Assembly: GCA_007693745.1 (NCBI GenBank)
Contig: REDA01000039.1
Coordinates: forward strand, 124,001-188,000
Direction: 5' to 3'
Length of the DNA: 64,000 bases
From: Balneolaceae bacterium
Lineage (GTDB): Bacteria; Bacteroidota; Rhodothermia; Balneolales; Balneolaceae
Part shown: positions 9,959-18,951 of the stretch, in pieces
How the letters are laid out: every line of letters starts with the position of its first letter
Numbering within the stretch: the first letter of the stretch is position 1
The notes under the pieces: model-generated
Databases searched by the model: none
What the model was told of the DNA's origin: nothing
The model's input: only the letters and a program-made list of their open reading frames with translations
Made by a program: the position numbers and the translations under genes

Positions 9959-10272
9959 GCTGACTCCTCTTTATTCATGGTTAGATTTCGTTTTAAAATT
10001 GCAAGAATCCTGGAACAAATGATCAAAACCGCAGGCAACCCGGCCGGGTGAGCAACAATCGAATCTGACAATTCCCCCCGGAACAGAAGAGCAACCGATG
10101 TCCCAAGCCCGCAACCCGGACAAAAAGAAAAGCCAAATCTGCCCGCAATACAGAAACTTTCAGATGAGCCGTACGGATTATGCACAGCTATCAATAGGAG
10201 ACCCAGAGAAAGAATTATCCACTCAAAATGTAAAAAAAAGTACTTCCGGAACGAATCCATATTTTTAATCAT
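9955..10272 (-). CDS. DUF2752 membrane protein
   Basis: A small (105 aa) inner-membrane protein with the DUF2752 hallmark FCPGCGLGTSVALLFRGE between two hydrophobic segments and a conserved HPAGLPAV stretch. The start could be the ATG at 10272 or the in-frame ATG at 10260 (MDSFRKYF). DUF2752 and TM2 genes are often neighbours in this phylum. Function unknown; the CPGCG pair could bind metal or form a disulfide. Confidence 0.8.
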   Translation of the reverse strand: MIKNMDSFRKYFFLHFEWIILSLGLLLIAVHNPYGSSESFCIAGRFGFSFCPGCGLGTSVALLFRGELSDSIVAHPAGLPAVLIICSRILAILKRNLTMNKEESA

Positions 10273-10387
10273 ATTATATTCCAGTTAATGGATTTCCAGA
10301 ACTCAATGGTTCATTACAACCCTGAAACCTATCACCTCTGAAACGGATTTTGCACACAAAATAATCCGAATCACCTAAAATAGTCAC

Positions 10388-12439
10388 ATGAATCCAATAC
10401 TGTCGGTGATAAATTTAACAGTACGTATGTTATATTCAAAAGTTAGTCTTTTTCTGATCTGTTTATCTGTTCCTTCCTTCTTGCATGCCCAGAGTGCTGA
10501 AACTGATTCAATCTCAGTCAATCTTGATGAAATACGGGTTGAAGCCACGCACTCATCCCTGACTCTTGGCAGGGCGCCATTATCTGTAAGTTTTTTCAGA
10601 AGGTCAGATGTGGATATGACTATCCGGACCGCAGAAACATTGAATGACTTAACCCACACTCTTCCGGGAATTTGGATCAGTAACAGGGAAAATCATGCTC
10701 TGGGTGAAAGGATGACTATCAGAGGCATGGGATGGCGAAGCCCTTTTGGGGTGCGTGGAATTATGGTTGTACTGGATGATATCCCGCTAACTGTTGCTGA
10801 CGGACAGTCGATACTGAATATCGTAGATCCGGCAATGATTACCTCTGTTGAACTGCTCAGGGGACCCTCTGCTACCTTTTGGGGTAATGCAAGCGGTGGT
10901 GTTCTCTATATGCGTACACGCTCTCTCCCTGATGCTCCGAGGCTCTCTTACAGGGCTTATACCGGGTCATACAACACCGTCAAACAGGAGTTGAGATGGA
11001 GTGATATTGTACAGGGTGTACGCATGCAGGCGTATGCTTCATATCTGGATTCCGATGGTTTCAGGGATCACAGCGCTTACAGGCATTTGCGAGGTGGTAT
11101 TTCAGCCGGTTTTGATGTATCAGCTGCTACCACTGTTGAAGCGCGAATTGCCTACGCAGGAATGCCGAAGGCTCAGCATCCCGGCTCTTTGAACAGAAAT
11201 GATGCTCTCACAACACCATCCATGGCTGTACCCGCTTTTGAAAATTTAAATGCAGGGAAGGATTTCCAGCAATTGATGGCATCCCTGAATGTATTCAACA
11301 GAAGAGACTCAGGTGTATTAAATATATCCGGAAATCTGACATACCGCGAACTGTCCAACCCACTGACATTTGGATACATCTCAGTTGACAGGCTTGCAGG
11401 GGGAGTGCGCACAACATATGATTTTTCCCTTTTACCAGTGGATCTGCAGATCGGCTCCGAACTAAAATGGCAACAAGATGACAGACTTCAGAGAAACAAT
11501 ATTGACGGACAGCCCGGCGATATTGTTTCCATTGATCAGAAAGACCAGGTAGCCAGTCAGGCGATATTTGCACAGACGGGAGTCAGCAAAAACAGATTAT
11601 CTTTTAATTTGGGTATCAGAGCAGATCGAATGAGTTTCTCGGTAAATGATTTTCTTGGCCAGGAATCCTCCGAAAGAAGCTTTTTTTCAGTCAACCCATC
11701 CGCAGGAATTACTTATGATACCGGGAGCGTACTCTTCTATACAAGTGCGAGTTCCTCCTTTGAGTCTCCCACAACAACCGAATTTAAAAACCGCCCCGGA
11801 GGAGGAACAGGATTTAATCCCGATTTAAACCCCGAAAAAACTGTAGGATTTGACGCAGGCGCCCGCGGTAGTATCAGATTTCTGGACACCCGGTTTGACA
11901 TGGCTTTTTTCAATCTGAATGTCGATGGGCTGATCGTTCCATTTCAGGCAAGTGACGGGGGACCAACTTTTTACAGAAATGAAGGAAGAACCGAACACTA
12001 TGGATTTGAAAGTCATGTCAGAACGGAAATCAGCCGGCATCTGAACCTGAATCTGATGTACACTTACACAAATGCTACTTTTTCTGAAGGTACATTCAGT
12101 GGCAACCGTATTCCAGGAGTTGCACCTCATCGATTTGGATCTGCCCTGGAACTGCATCTTGGATCAAACCTCTTTTTGACTGATGCGGAATGGATCGGAA
12201 GCTATTATGCTGATAGCGCAAATGAGGCTCTGAACAAATCCTATTTTATTGTGAATACCAGATACCTTTATCAGGGGTTCACTTCTTCAAATTGGAGCCT
12301 TCAGCCTTTTATTTCAATAATGAATCTGTTTAATGCGAGATATAACACATCGGTTGCGATCAATGCCTTTGGCGGAAGGTTTTATGAACCGGGAAGTGAC
12401 AGAAATTTCAGGGTAGGAGTAAGACTGAATATCATTTGA
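10388..12439 (+). CDS. TonB-dependent outer-membrane receptor
   Basis: A 683-aa TonB-dependent transporter. After a signal peptide ending near SFLHAQS comes the plug domain (about 45-170), with TLNDLTHTLPGIWI, ERMTIRGMGWRSPFGVRGI and the plug end VELLRGPSATFWGNASGGVLYMRT, then a 22-strand beta-barrel finishing with FRVGVRLNII. The ATG at 10427 gives a more usual signal peptide than 10388 and may be the true start. There is no carboxypeptidase-like extension and no SusD partner, so a metal-complex or cofactor ligand is more likely than a glycan. No siderophore or heme gene is adjacent. Confidence 0.92.
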   Translation: MNPILSVINLTVRMLYSKVSLFLICLSVPSFLHAQSAETDSISVNLDEIRVEATHSSLTLGRAPLSVSFFRRSDVDMTIRTAETLNDLTHTLPGIWISNRENHALGERMTIRGMGWRSPFGVRGIMVVLDDIPLTVADGQSILNIVDPAMITSVELLRGPSATFWGNASGGVLYMRTRSLPDAPRLSYRAYTGSYNTVKQELRWSDIVQGVRMQAYASYLDSDGFRDHSAYRHLRGGISAGFDVSAATTVEARIAYAGMPKAQHPGSLNRNDALTTPSMAVPAFENLNAGKDFQQLMASLNVFNRRDSGVLNISGNLTYRELSNPLTFGYISVDRLAGGVRTTYDFSLLPVDLQIGSELKWQQDDRLQRNNIDGQPGDIVSIDQKDQVASQAIFAQTGVSKNRLSFNLGIRADRMSFSVNDFLGQESSERSFFSVNPSAGITYDTGSVLFYTSASSSFESPTTTEFKNRPGGGTGFNPDLNPEKTVGFDAGARGSIRFLDTRFDMAFFNLNVDGLIVPFQASDGGPTFYRNEGRTEHYGFESHVRTEISRHLNLNLMYTYTNATFSEGTFSGNRIPGVAPHRFGSALELHLGSNLFLTDAEWIGSYYADSANEALNKSYFIVNTRYLYQGFTSSNWSLQPFISIMNLFNARYNTSVAINAFGGRFYEPGSDRNFRVGVRLNII

Positions 12440-12448
12440 CAACCCGGC

Positions 12449-12476
12449 GGGGGGGGTGAAAACCAGGAATTCTGCA
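12449..12476. repeat. Partial copy of a dispersed palindromic repeat
   Basis: A run of eight G followed by TGAAAACCAGGAATTCTGCA matches one arm and the loop of the palindromic repeat found complete at 63163-63200 and 37886-37923. The second arm is degraded. It begins 10 bases after the TonB-receptor stop. Confidence 0.5.
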
Positions 12477-12684
12477 TATAATTTCGGCGAAAGCAAATCT
12501 TTACAAAAAATGATCCTTAAAAAGCAACCATTGGAATTCGTTCACCGAAGAATTTAATTCATTTTACATTCAATATTGCTTAAAACAGATCATCGAGCTA
12601 TCTTGCCGACTAGAGTTGCATTTATTAATACTTGAAAACTCTGAATATTCAAAACTAAATGGGAACTAAGTAGGGACTGTATAT

Positions 12685-12894
12685 ATGGAAAACCGTGAAG
12701 TAGGAACTGTAAAATGGTTTCACAATGGGAAAGGTTATGGTTTTATAACCAGAGAAGGAGGAGAAGATGTATTTGTGCATTATTCTGAAATTCAGAGCGA
12801 TGGATTCAGAAAGCTTAATGAAGGTGATAAGGTTGAGTTCACATTAGCAGATGGTGACAAAGGACTTCAGGCAAAGGAAGTAATACAACTCTGA
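12685..12894 (+). CDS. Cold-shock domain protein (CspA family)
   Basis: A 69-aa single cold-shock domain that binds single-stranded RNA or DNA. RNP1 is GKGYGFI (residues about 16-22), RNP2 is DVFVHY (about 29-34), and the domain starts GTVKWFHNG. The length matches CspA. About 245 bases of leader without an ORF precede it; long structured leaders are typical of cold-shock genes. A perfect intrinsic terminator hairpin follows 8 bases after the stop, so it is probably a single-gene transcript. Confidence 0.97.
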   Translation: MENREVGTVKWFHNGKGYGFITREGGEDVFVHYSEIQSDGFRKLNEGDKVEFTLADGDKGLQAKEVIQL

Positions 12895-12901
12895 TGCAAG
12901 G

Positions 12902-12931
12902 AAAACCAGGCATAACATTATGCCTGGTTTT
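12902..12931 (+). terminator. Intrinsic terminator of the cold-shock gene
   Basis: A perfect 13-bp hairpin (arms 12902-12914 and 12919-12931) with loop ACAT. The descending arm ends in TTTT and the ascending arm begins AAAA, so it could terminate in either direction. Confidence 0.8.
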
Positions 12932-13240
12932 AGTACTTCACTTCTTGATTAACTATTCCTCGCAACAGGAATACAAAATGCTGCCGGTAATTTACATTGA
13001 GCAGTATGTTTGATTGCGGTTCATTCACCTCTGTCACCATAGAACTATATAGTAATGGCTTTCAAACATTACTATCTGTTTACTCTGAACAGTTGCCTTT
13101 CATTCACTAAATCTCTCGAAATAGAAGTGACGTTCATTGTAATTTATTTACAGGCTTTACTGTTCAAATTCACACTGCCTGTTATCCTTTTACAGGGTAA
13201 TCATCCGGAATGAAATCGAAATAAAGGGTGTTTTCCGTTT
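12932..13240. other. Non-coding interval before the MsrB gene
   Basis: About 310 AT-rich bases between the cold-shock terminator and the MsrB start. The longest plus-strand reading frame (13055-13213, 52 codons) has no ribosome-binding site or recognisable family. No clear structured RNA or repeat is seen. It presumably holds the promoter of the MsrB gene. Confidence 0.5.
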
Positions 13241-13816
13241 ATGGGTAGAAAAAAAACCTGTATAATTTTTTTTTGGTTAGCAGTTCTGGCTCTGGCTACT
13301 GCATGCCGGACTAATGGCCAGCGTCAGGTGATGACGGAAGCAGAACACCTGAGCCACCTCAATTCAATCACTTATTTCAGCGTTATGTCAGAATCATTTG
13401 AAGTGGATAAAATCAACCGTACAGAAGATGAATGGAGGAGTATCCTCTCATCCGAGGAGTACAGGGTGCTTCGCCGGCAGGGAACAGAAGTGCCTTTTCT
13501 AAACAAATACAACAACCACTATGAAGAAGGGGTCTATGTCTGTCGAGGTTGTGGAAACCCCTTATTTCACTCTGAAACCAAATACAACAGCAGAAGCGGA
13601 TGGCCAAGTTACTGGGCCCCCATCAGGGAAGATGCTGTTGATGAACGTGAAGATCGCAGCCTTTTTATGGTGCGTACGGAAATAGTGTGCAGTCGTTGTG
13701 AATCGCACCTTGGGCATGTATTCGATGACGGTCCTGAGCCTACCGGCCTGAGATACTGTATGAACTCGGCCGCACTGCATTTTGTTGAGAAAGAGAACGA
13801 AGATACGTTGCGGTAA
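13241..13816 (+). CDS. msrB: Peptide-methionine (R)-S-oxide reductase MsrB, probable lipoprotein
   Basis: Reduces methionine-R-sulfoxide in damaged proteins. After a 22-residue export signal ending LALATAC (probable lipobox Cys) and a linker of about 40 residues, the MsrB domain starts near DEWRSILSSEEYRVLRRQGTE. Zinc ligands are in VCRGCG and VCSRCESHLGHVF. The substrate motif is SGWPSYW and the catalytic cysteine is in LRYCMNSAAL. No MsrA domain is fused. The export signal places repair in the periplasm or on a membrane. The lipobox has Ala at -3, so lipidation is likely rather than certain. Confidence 0.93.
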   Translation: MGRKKTCIIFFWLAVLALATACRTNGQRQVMTEAEHLSHLNSITYFSVMSESFEVDKINRTEDEWRSILSSEEYRVLRRQGTEVPFLNKYNNHYEEGVYVCRGCGNPLFHSETKYNSRSGWPSYWAPIREDAVDEREDRSLFMVRTEIVCSRCESHLGHVFDDGPEPTGLRYCMNSAALHFVEKENEDTLR

Positions 13817-13839
13817 AGACTCAACCATCCAGTCTATAA

Positions 13840-15336
13840 TCAATTCACAATCGTTTTAGCTACAATTTTACTGTTATAAAATTTCAGAAGCCCCATCACC
13901 ATACCCCACTGAAGAAAAACAGTAGCTACAGAAAAAGGACTTAGAGGATTATACCAGCTGTCTGGTGCAAAACTTGTTGCGCTCAGCCAGATCCACCATG
14001 AAAGAAGTGTAATTACCTGAACCGGAACTATATACTTGATAACAAAGACCCACCAACGACCAAGTTTTACACTGCTCTCTTCTGTATTTACCAGAGTCGT
14101 CCTGAATTTTTCAGCACCGAATGTAATCACAGAAAAGGAAATCAGTCCGCCGGAGACCATGAGTCCGACACCCCATACAAAATCCTGATTTGCAAATATT
14201 TCAAGTGAAATCGCAGATGGCAAACCAAAGAGAAAGCCGGCAGCACAGACTGCATAGGTGGCTTTTTTTCTTGTAATGCCCATATCTACAAATACTTTTG
14301 TAGCCAGTTCAATCATTGAGATTAACGAGCTGAAGGCCGCAAAAGTAAGACCCAAAAAGAATAAAACAGCAAATATCCGCCCTCCGGCCATTTCATTAAA
14401 AAGCTGTGGCATCCACATAAACGTCAGGCCGGTCGATGCAGGACCTGAAGTTTTCATCACATCCAGTATTTCACTGTTTGTCATATGAGAACCTAATATT
14501 CCAAAAACTGTGGAAAAAATGATGATCGCAGCAATCAGTGAAATGATATTGTTTCCGATTCCGGTTTGAAATGCACTGATTGTGATATCGTCTTTCATCC
14601 TCATGTAAGCTCCATAGGTAAGTATAAGACCCCAGGCGGCTCCGGTATCCCAGGCATTTTGAGTCAATGCTTCCAGCCAGAGACGCGGTTCCGTCAGAGT
14701 ATTCCAATCCGGAGTAAAAAGATAAGCAACACCCGCACCGCTTTGAGGAAGAGAAAGAGCCTTCACCAGTGATATCAGAAGAACGAAGAGCAGAGAAGGT
14801 ATCAGAATCTTGTTGATCCTCTCTATGCTTTTCACTCCTTTGAGAATTACAAGTCCGCCCAGAAAAATCATTAACCCATGAAAAAGAGACGGAAGCATCG
14901 AATTTTGAAATCCGTTCCAGACCAGTTCAGCCTCACTGGAGTTTTGTGGCAGTGCATATAAAACAGACTCCGTCAGATAATAGGCACACCATCCGGCTAC
15001 CACACTGTAATAAAACATAATAGCTGTAGCCACAAAACTGACAAAACCTCCCATCCATGCAAATCGCTTGCCGGCCATTTTTATATAGGAGCCCACTACA
15101 CCCTTCCTGCCATTTCTGCCAATGCCATATTCAGCAATGATCAGAGGTACCGACCAGATAAACAGGAACGTTATCCATGCGATTAAAAAAGCACCCGCCC
15201 CGTCTTCCGTTCCGTTCTGAGCTGCAATCCGCGGGAATCGCCAGATATTCCCGGTTCCGACTGCAATTCCAAGCACACTCAGAATCAAGCCCCATTTGGT
15301 TGTAAACCGTTCTCCGCTCTTCTTCAGCTCCGCCAT
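13840..15336 (-). CDS. Neurotransmitter:sodium symporter (NSS/SNF) family transporter
   Basis: A 498-aa Na+-coupled symporter with about 12 membrane segments. The N-terminal motif GIAVGTGNIWRFP in helix 1 and NAWDTGAAWGLILTYGAY in helix 6 are typical NSS substrate and Na+ site regions. It is longer than the NSS at the start of the window and only distantly similar, so the two probably differ in substrate. It converges on msrB (23-base gap) and diverges from the DUF2723 gene. Substrate unknown; NSS proteins are frequent in marine and halophilic bacteria. Confidence 0.92.
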   Translation of the reverse strand: MAELKKSGERFTTKWGLILSVLGIAVGTGNIWRFPRIAAQNGTEDGAGAFLIAWITFLFIWSVPLIIAEYGIGRNGRKGVVGSYIKMAGKRFAWMGGFVSFVATAIMFYYSVVAGWCAYYLTESVLYALPQNSSEAELVWNGFQNSMLPSLFHGLMIFLGGLVILKGVKSIERINKILIPSLLFVLLISLVKALSLPQSGAGVAYLFTPDWNTLTEPRLWLEALTQNAWDTGAAWGLILTYGAYMRMKDDITISAFQTGIGNNIISLIAAIIIFSTVFGILGSHMTNSEILDVMKTSGPASTGLTFMWMPQLFNEMAGGRIFAVLFFLGLTFAAFSSLISMIELATKVFVDMGITRKKATYAVCAAGFLFGLPSAISLEIFANQDFVWGVGLMVSGGLISFSVITFGAEKFRTTLVNTEESSVKLGRWWVFVIKYIVPVQVITLLSWWIWLSATSFAPDSWYNPLSPFSVATVFLQWGMVMGLLKFYNSKIVAKTIVN

Positions 15337-15552
15337 TATAAATTTTATGACTTTTAGTTAAAATGAGGTCTATTGATAACTATTTTTTAAATCATATACA
15401 AACATGCTGATCCCTCTCTGATCTTTGGCCAGCCTCATGGATAACTGACTATATTGATGATACTTTGATTGCGGAATCTTGAACTGATTCGGTATCTTAG
15501 AGACGAAATTGATAAAATTATTTACTGTCATCCGACGTTCATTTTTGACTCC

Positions 15553-18500
15553 ATGAAATGGGGATCTGAACGAACCTACTTAACAACCATGAATTTAGCT
15601 TTACTGTTTTCTCAGCATAAAACGCGAAATCTGTTTTTTGCTACTATCAGCTTCACCTACGCTTTCATCATCTATACGATGACAGTGGCCCCAACTGCTT
15701 CCTTCTGGGATCCCGCTGAGTATATTGCCATATCACATACTCTGCAGATTGCACATCCACCGGGTTCACCTTTTTTTGCACTTGTGGGACGACTGGTCTC
15801 CATGTTCATGCCTTCCGAATATGTTGCCCTCAGCATAAATATGATCAGTGTAACTGCATCTTCTTTCACCGTCATGCTGCTCTATCTTATCGTGGTTCGC
15901 CTTGTGGAGGAGTGGAGAGGTCCGGCTGAGAGCATGGACAGATCTGATCTTTTGGGTTTATACGGAGGCGGGATCATCGCTGCATTTACATTTACAGTTA
16001 CCCACACGCACTGGTTCAATGCCGTAGAAGCTGAAATGTATGCATCCTCTATGTTTTTTACGGCACTGGTAGTTTGGATGGCCCTGAAGTGGTCTGCTTC
16101 TCACCGGAATCCGCACTCTGAAAGATGGCTGTTATTGATTGCTTACCTGTTCGGTATCGGGATTGGTGTGCACCTGCTCAACCTTCTGGCTCTCTTTTTT
16201 GTCGCTCTGCTGGTTTATTTTAAAAAATATACTTTCTCCATCAAGTCTTTTCTGGCTATGATGGGTCTGTCAATTATTGGCTTTTTATCTATCTATCCAC
16301 TCATTATCATTCTTATTCCCGATTTTGCAGGCAGAATTTCGGCCCTTACATACGGCTTGATAGGACCTGCCAAACTTTTGGTTCTTGTGGTCGCTTCCGT
16401 TGCAGCCGCAGTTTATTTTACACACAAGAAAGGGTACCGACTCGCTAACCTGATACTGCTCTGTTATTCGATGATTATCATAGGCTATTCCAGCTATGCT
16501 CTTGTGATTATCCGATCACAGGCTGAGCCCCCTATCGACGAAAATGATCCCTCTACGGTCGAAGCTTTTGTGAGCTATTTAAGCCGGGACCAATATGGTA
16601 CATCCCCGCTCTTCAGGGGCCACACCTTTGATAACCGTACCGGTACGATTGACCGTTCGGCTGAAGTGTACTTTCCCCGACGCCACTCCTCACAGCCCCA
16701 CCACCTGGAGTACTATTCAAATTTCCAGTCCGATATGCAATACTTTCTGCAGTATCAGGTGAATCACATGTATATGCGTTATCTCTTTTGGAATTTTATT
16801 GGCAGGGAAGCTGATATTCAGGATACCGGCTGGTACTCCGGATTCTCAACTACGCGTCACGCAGACAATCCTGCCAATTCAGGATACTTTTATCTTCCTC
16901 TTCTGCTTGGACTGTTTGGAATGCTCTACCATTTCAGAAAAGACTGGAGGCGTGCGATCTCTGTTTTTGCACTCTTTATTCTTACCGGACTTGCGATCAT
17001 TTTCTATCTAAATCAAACACCCTATGAACCGAGGGAGAGGGATTACGCATATGTAGGCTCGTTTTTCGCTTTTACAGTATTTTTAGGGCTTGGAGTCACC
17101 GGCACTGTGGAGCTGCTCAAAAAGAGCCTGGGGAATCAATTAATGGTCAAATATACTGCACTCGGAGCAATATTTATTGCAGTACCCGGCTGGATGCTCT
17201 ATCAAAACTGGCCCAGTCACGACAGAAGCGAACGGTATGTCGCAAGAGACTATGCTTACAATCTGCTGAATTCTGTGGACTATAACGCCATTCTTTTTAC
17301 CAATGGAGATAACGACACCTTCCCTTTGTGGTATCTGCAGGAAGTGGAGCGGATTCGAACAGATGTAAGGGTGGTCAACCTCAGTCTCCTGAATACCGAT
17401 TGGTACATCAGACAGATGCGGGATCGTCAGACTCATGAATCTCTGCCGCTTGCCATTACCCTCACCGACGAGGAAATTGAAAATATGACCTCCAGGCTTG
17501 AACTCTATTTTCCGGATGAAATGGCGATACCGGTAAGAAAAGATCTGCTATCAATCATTTTTGAGAAAAGTGCGGATGAACGGAACAGTCTCTCACTTTC
17601 TGATGTCCGGGAGTTGGTTCCGGATGATATTGAGGTCACTGAAGTTCTTTTGAACCAGATCCGTATGGCTACCCCCTTCTCATTGGCAGTGGATGAACTG
17701 GATGATGAAGTTCGCTGGTTTCTTCCAGGAAGATCAGCAGGAAGAGATTCTCAGGGAAATGAGCGTTTCTATCTGCAGACGCAGGACCGAATGATTCTGG
17801 AGCTTCTGATAAACAACATGTGGCTGAGGCCTGTTTATTTCGCGAATACTGTAGCCAGAAGTGGTCAAATTGGCCTTGAAGAGTATTTCCAGTTTGAAGG
17901 GAAAGCATTCCGTATTGTACCGAAGAGGCGTGCAGCCGGGCCCTTTGGCTATGTAGATCCAGATGTTCACGCAAGCAGAATGGGGGCATTCCGGTTTGAA
18001 GGATGGAATTCTCCCACGGTTTACTTCGATGAAAATATCCGCAGAATGCTTGGAAACTATCGCTATGGTTTCACTCAACTTGCCGATGCGTATGCAAACA
18101 GCGGGGATCTTGAATCTGCAGCTCACTGGCTGAAATTTGGAGAAGAGGTGATTCCATTCAGGAATATTGAACATGACTGGACAGTTGCAGCACTTTACGC
18201 ATTCCGATATATGAGAGTAGGTGAAGAGTTACGGGCAAATAATCTAGCATTCTTTATCGCTCAAAGATTAATGCACGACTTAAAATTTGATATGATTAAA
18301 CTGGATGAAATTGAAGCCAAAATTTCTCAACTCGATCAGGATATTCGGACTGCCAGAAGCAGAGCAAGAACCGAAAGAGCAAGAAATTTAAGAACAAGAC
18401 AGGAAAGAGTGATCCGGCAGCGGGAAGCTGCAATTCAGGATATCAGCTTTTCAGTCAGCAGATTAACTATTTTGCAAAATATCTTTTTTGAACATAATGA

Positions 18501-18621
18501 TTTCGAAACTGCTGAATATCTGAAAATTGAAGTGGCCCGGATCACTGATAACAGACTGTCAATACCTGATTCTATTGAAGAAAGCAGGGATCAAATCCGT
18601 TTTTTCGGATTAGCTGATTAA
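15553..18621 (+). CDS. DUF2723 (TMEM260-like) membrane protein, putative protein O-mannosyltransferase
   Basis: Large integral-membrane protein of the DUF2723 family, which belongs to the GT-C-like set; the human homologue TMEM260 is a protein O-mannosyltransferase. The frame opens at a TTG (15469), but the ATG at 15553 (1022 aa) or 15589 fits the family better. Near the N-terminus is SFWDPAEYIAISHTLQIAHP with the acidic residue placed as in GT-C enzymes, followed by PPGSPFFAL. About 10-12 membrane helices run to residue ~560, with the conserved TPYEPRERDYAYVGSFFAF loop near the end of that block. The last ~450 residues are soluble, with a TPR-like stretch and an Arg/Glu-rich coiled coil. It would glycosylate exported proteins; acceptors unknown. 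Confidence 0.85.
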   Translation: MKWGSERTYLTTMNLALLFSQHKTRNLFFATISFTYAFIIYTMTVAPTASFWDPAEYIAISHTLQIAHPPGSPFFALVGRLVSMFMPSEYVALSINMISVTASSFTVMLLYLIVVRLVEEWRGPAESMDRSDLLGLYGGGIIAAFTFTVTHTHWFNAVEAEMYASSMFFTALVVWMALKWSASHRNPHSERWLLLIAYLFGIGIGVHLLNLLALFFVALLVYFKKYTFSIKSFLAMMGLSIIGFLSIYPLIIILIPDFAGRISALTYGLIGPAKLLVLVVASVAAAVYFTHKKGYRLANLILLCYSMIIIGYSSYALVIIRSQAEPPIDENDPSTVEAFVSYLSRDQYGTSPLFRGHTFDNRTGTIDRSAEVYFPRRHSSQPHHLEYYSNFQSDMQYFLQYQVNHMYMRYLFWNFIGREADIQDTGWYSGFSTTRHADNPANSGYFYLPLLLGLFGMLYHFRKDWRRAISVFALFILTGLAIIFYLNQTPYEPRERDYAYVGSFFAFTVFLGLGVTGTVELLKKSLGNQLMVKYTALGAIFIAVPGWMLYQNWPSHDRSERYVARDYAYNLLNSVDYNAILFTNGDNDTFPLWYLQEVERIRTDVRVVNLSLLNTDWYIRQMRDRQTHESLPLAITLTDEEIENMTSRLELYFPDEMAIPVRKDLLSIIFEKSADERNSLSLSDVRELVPDDIEVTEVLLNQIRMATPFSLAVDELDDEVRWFLPGRSAGRDSQGNERFYLQTQDRMILELLINNMWLRPVYFANTVARSGQIGLEEYFQFEGKAFRIVPKRRAAGPFGYVDPDVHASRMGAFRFEGWNSPTVYFDENIRRMLGNYRYGFTQLADAYANSGDLESAAHWLKFGEEVIPFRNIEHDWTVAALYAFRYMRVGEELRANNLAFFIAQRLMHDLKFDMIKLDEIEAKISQLDQDIRTARSRARTERARNLRTRQERVIRQREAAIQDISFSVSRLTILQNIFFEHNDFETAEYLKIEVARITDNRLSIPDSIEESRDQIRFFGLAD

Positions 18622-18788
18622 AGAATCTCTGCTTCTTCACACAAATTCATTTTATCAGATTCAGATTGTATATTCAACAATCGATTCCAACGACAGAACA
18701 TTCTGTCTTCGCATACGTATAGATGCAGAAGAGTGACAGATCACGTGGGTCTCTAATCAGAAACTTTGATAACAAGGAACCTGGTTGA

Positions 18789-18872
18789 ATGAAACATCTG
18801 AGTGAACATACAACCACCGTATCTCAGACAAGCTGTTCATATTTACCGGAGGGACTCGATTTGACAATCTGA
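18789..18872 (+). CDS. Possible small ORF (27 aa), unproven
   Basis: ATG at 18789, stop TGA at 18870-18872; the peptide begins MKHLSEHTTTVSQTS and ends in EGLDLTI. An AAGGA sequence at 18774-18778 lies 10 bases upstream, which stands out because many genes here have no such site. The stop falls in the first bases of an intrinsic terminator, as in a compact transcript. Against it: the length is within chance and no family is recognised. It could equally be part of an sRNA or a 3' UTR. Confidence 0.25.
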   Translation: MKHLSEHTTTVSQTSCSYLPEGLDLTI

Positions 18873-18903
18873 GGGCTATACAATGTGCCCTGAGATTTTT
18901 TTT
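18868..18903 (+). terminator. Intrinsic terminator
   Basis: A 9-position stem (TCTGAGGGC with GCCCTGAGA, one mismatch) is followed directly by a run of eight T at 18896-18903. It ends transcription coming from the DUF2723 gene or from a short transcript starting in the interval. Confidence 0.7.
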
Positions 18904-18951
18904 ATTATTTTAGGCCGTATGATTTTGATTATCCTTTAGCTTACTATTGAT

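Larger units (their letters stand above)
18622..18951. other. Non-coding interval with a possible small ORF and a terminator
   Basis: This interval lies between the DUF2723 stop and the next gene, both on plus. It contains a 27-codon reading frame with an AAGGA-type site (18789-18872) and, overlapping its end, a T-tailed hairpin (18868-18903). Nothing else is recognisable. The terminator, about 250 bases past the DUF2723 stop, separates it from the unknown/ybeY cluster. Confidence 0.6.

Noticed and set aside
13055-13213. 52-codon plus-strand ORF between the cold-shock and msrB genes
   Set aside because: No ribosome-binding site, no family resemblance and a length within chance for AT-rich spacer DNA.
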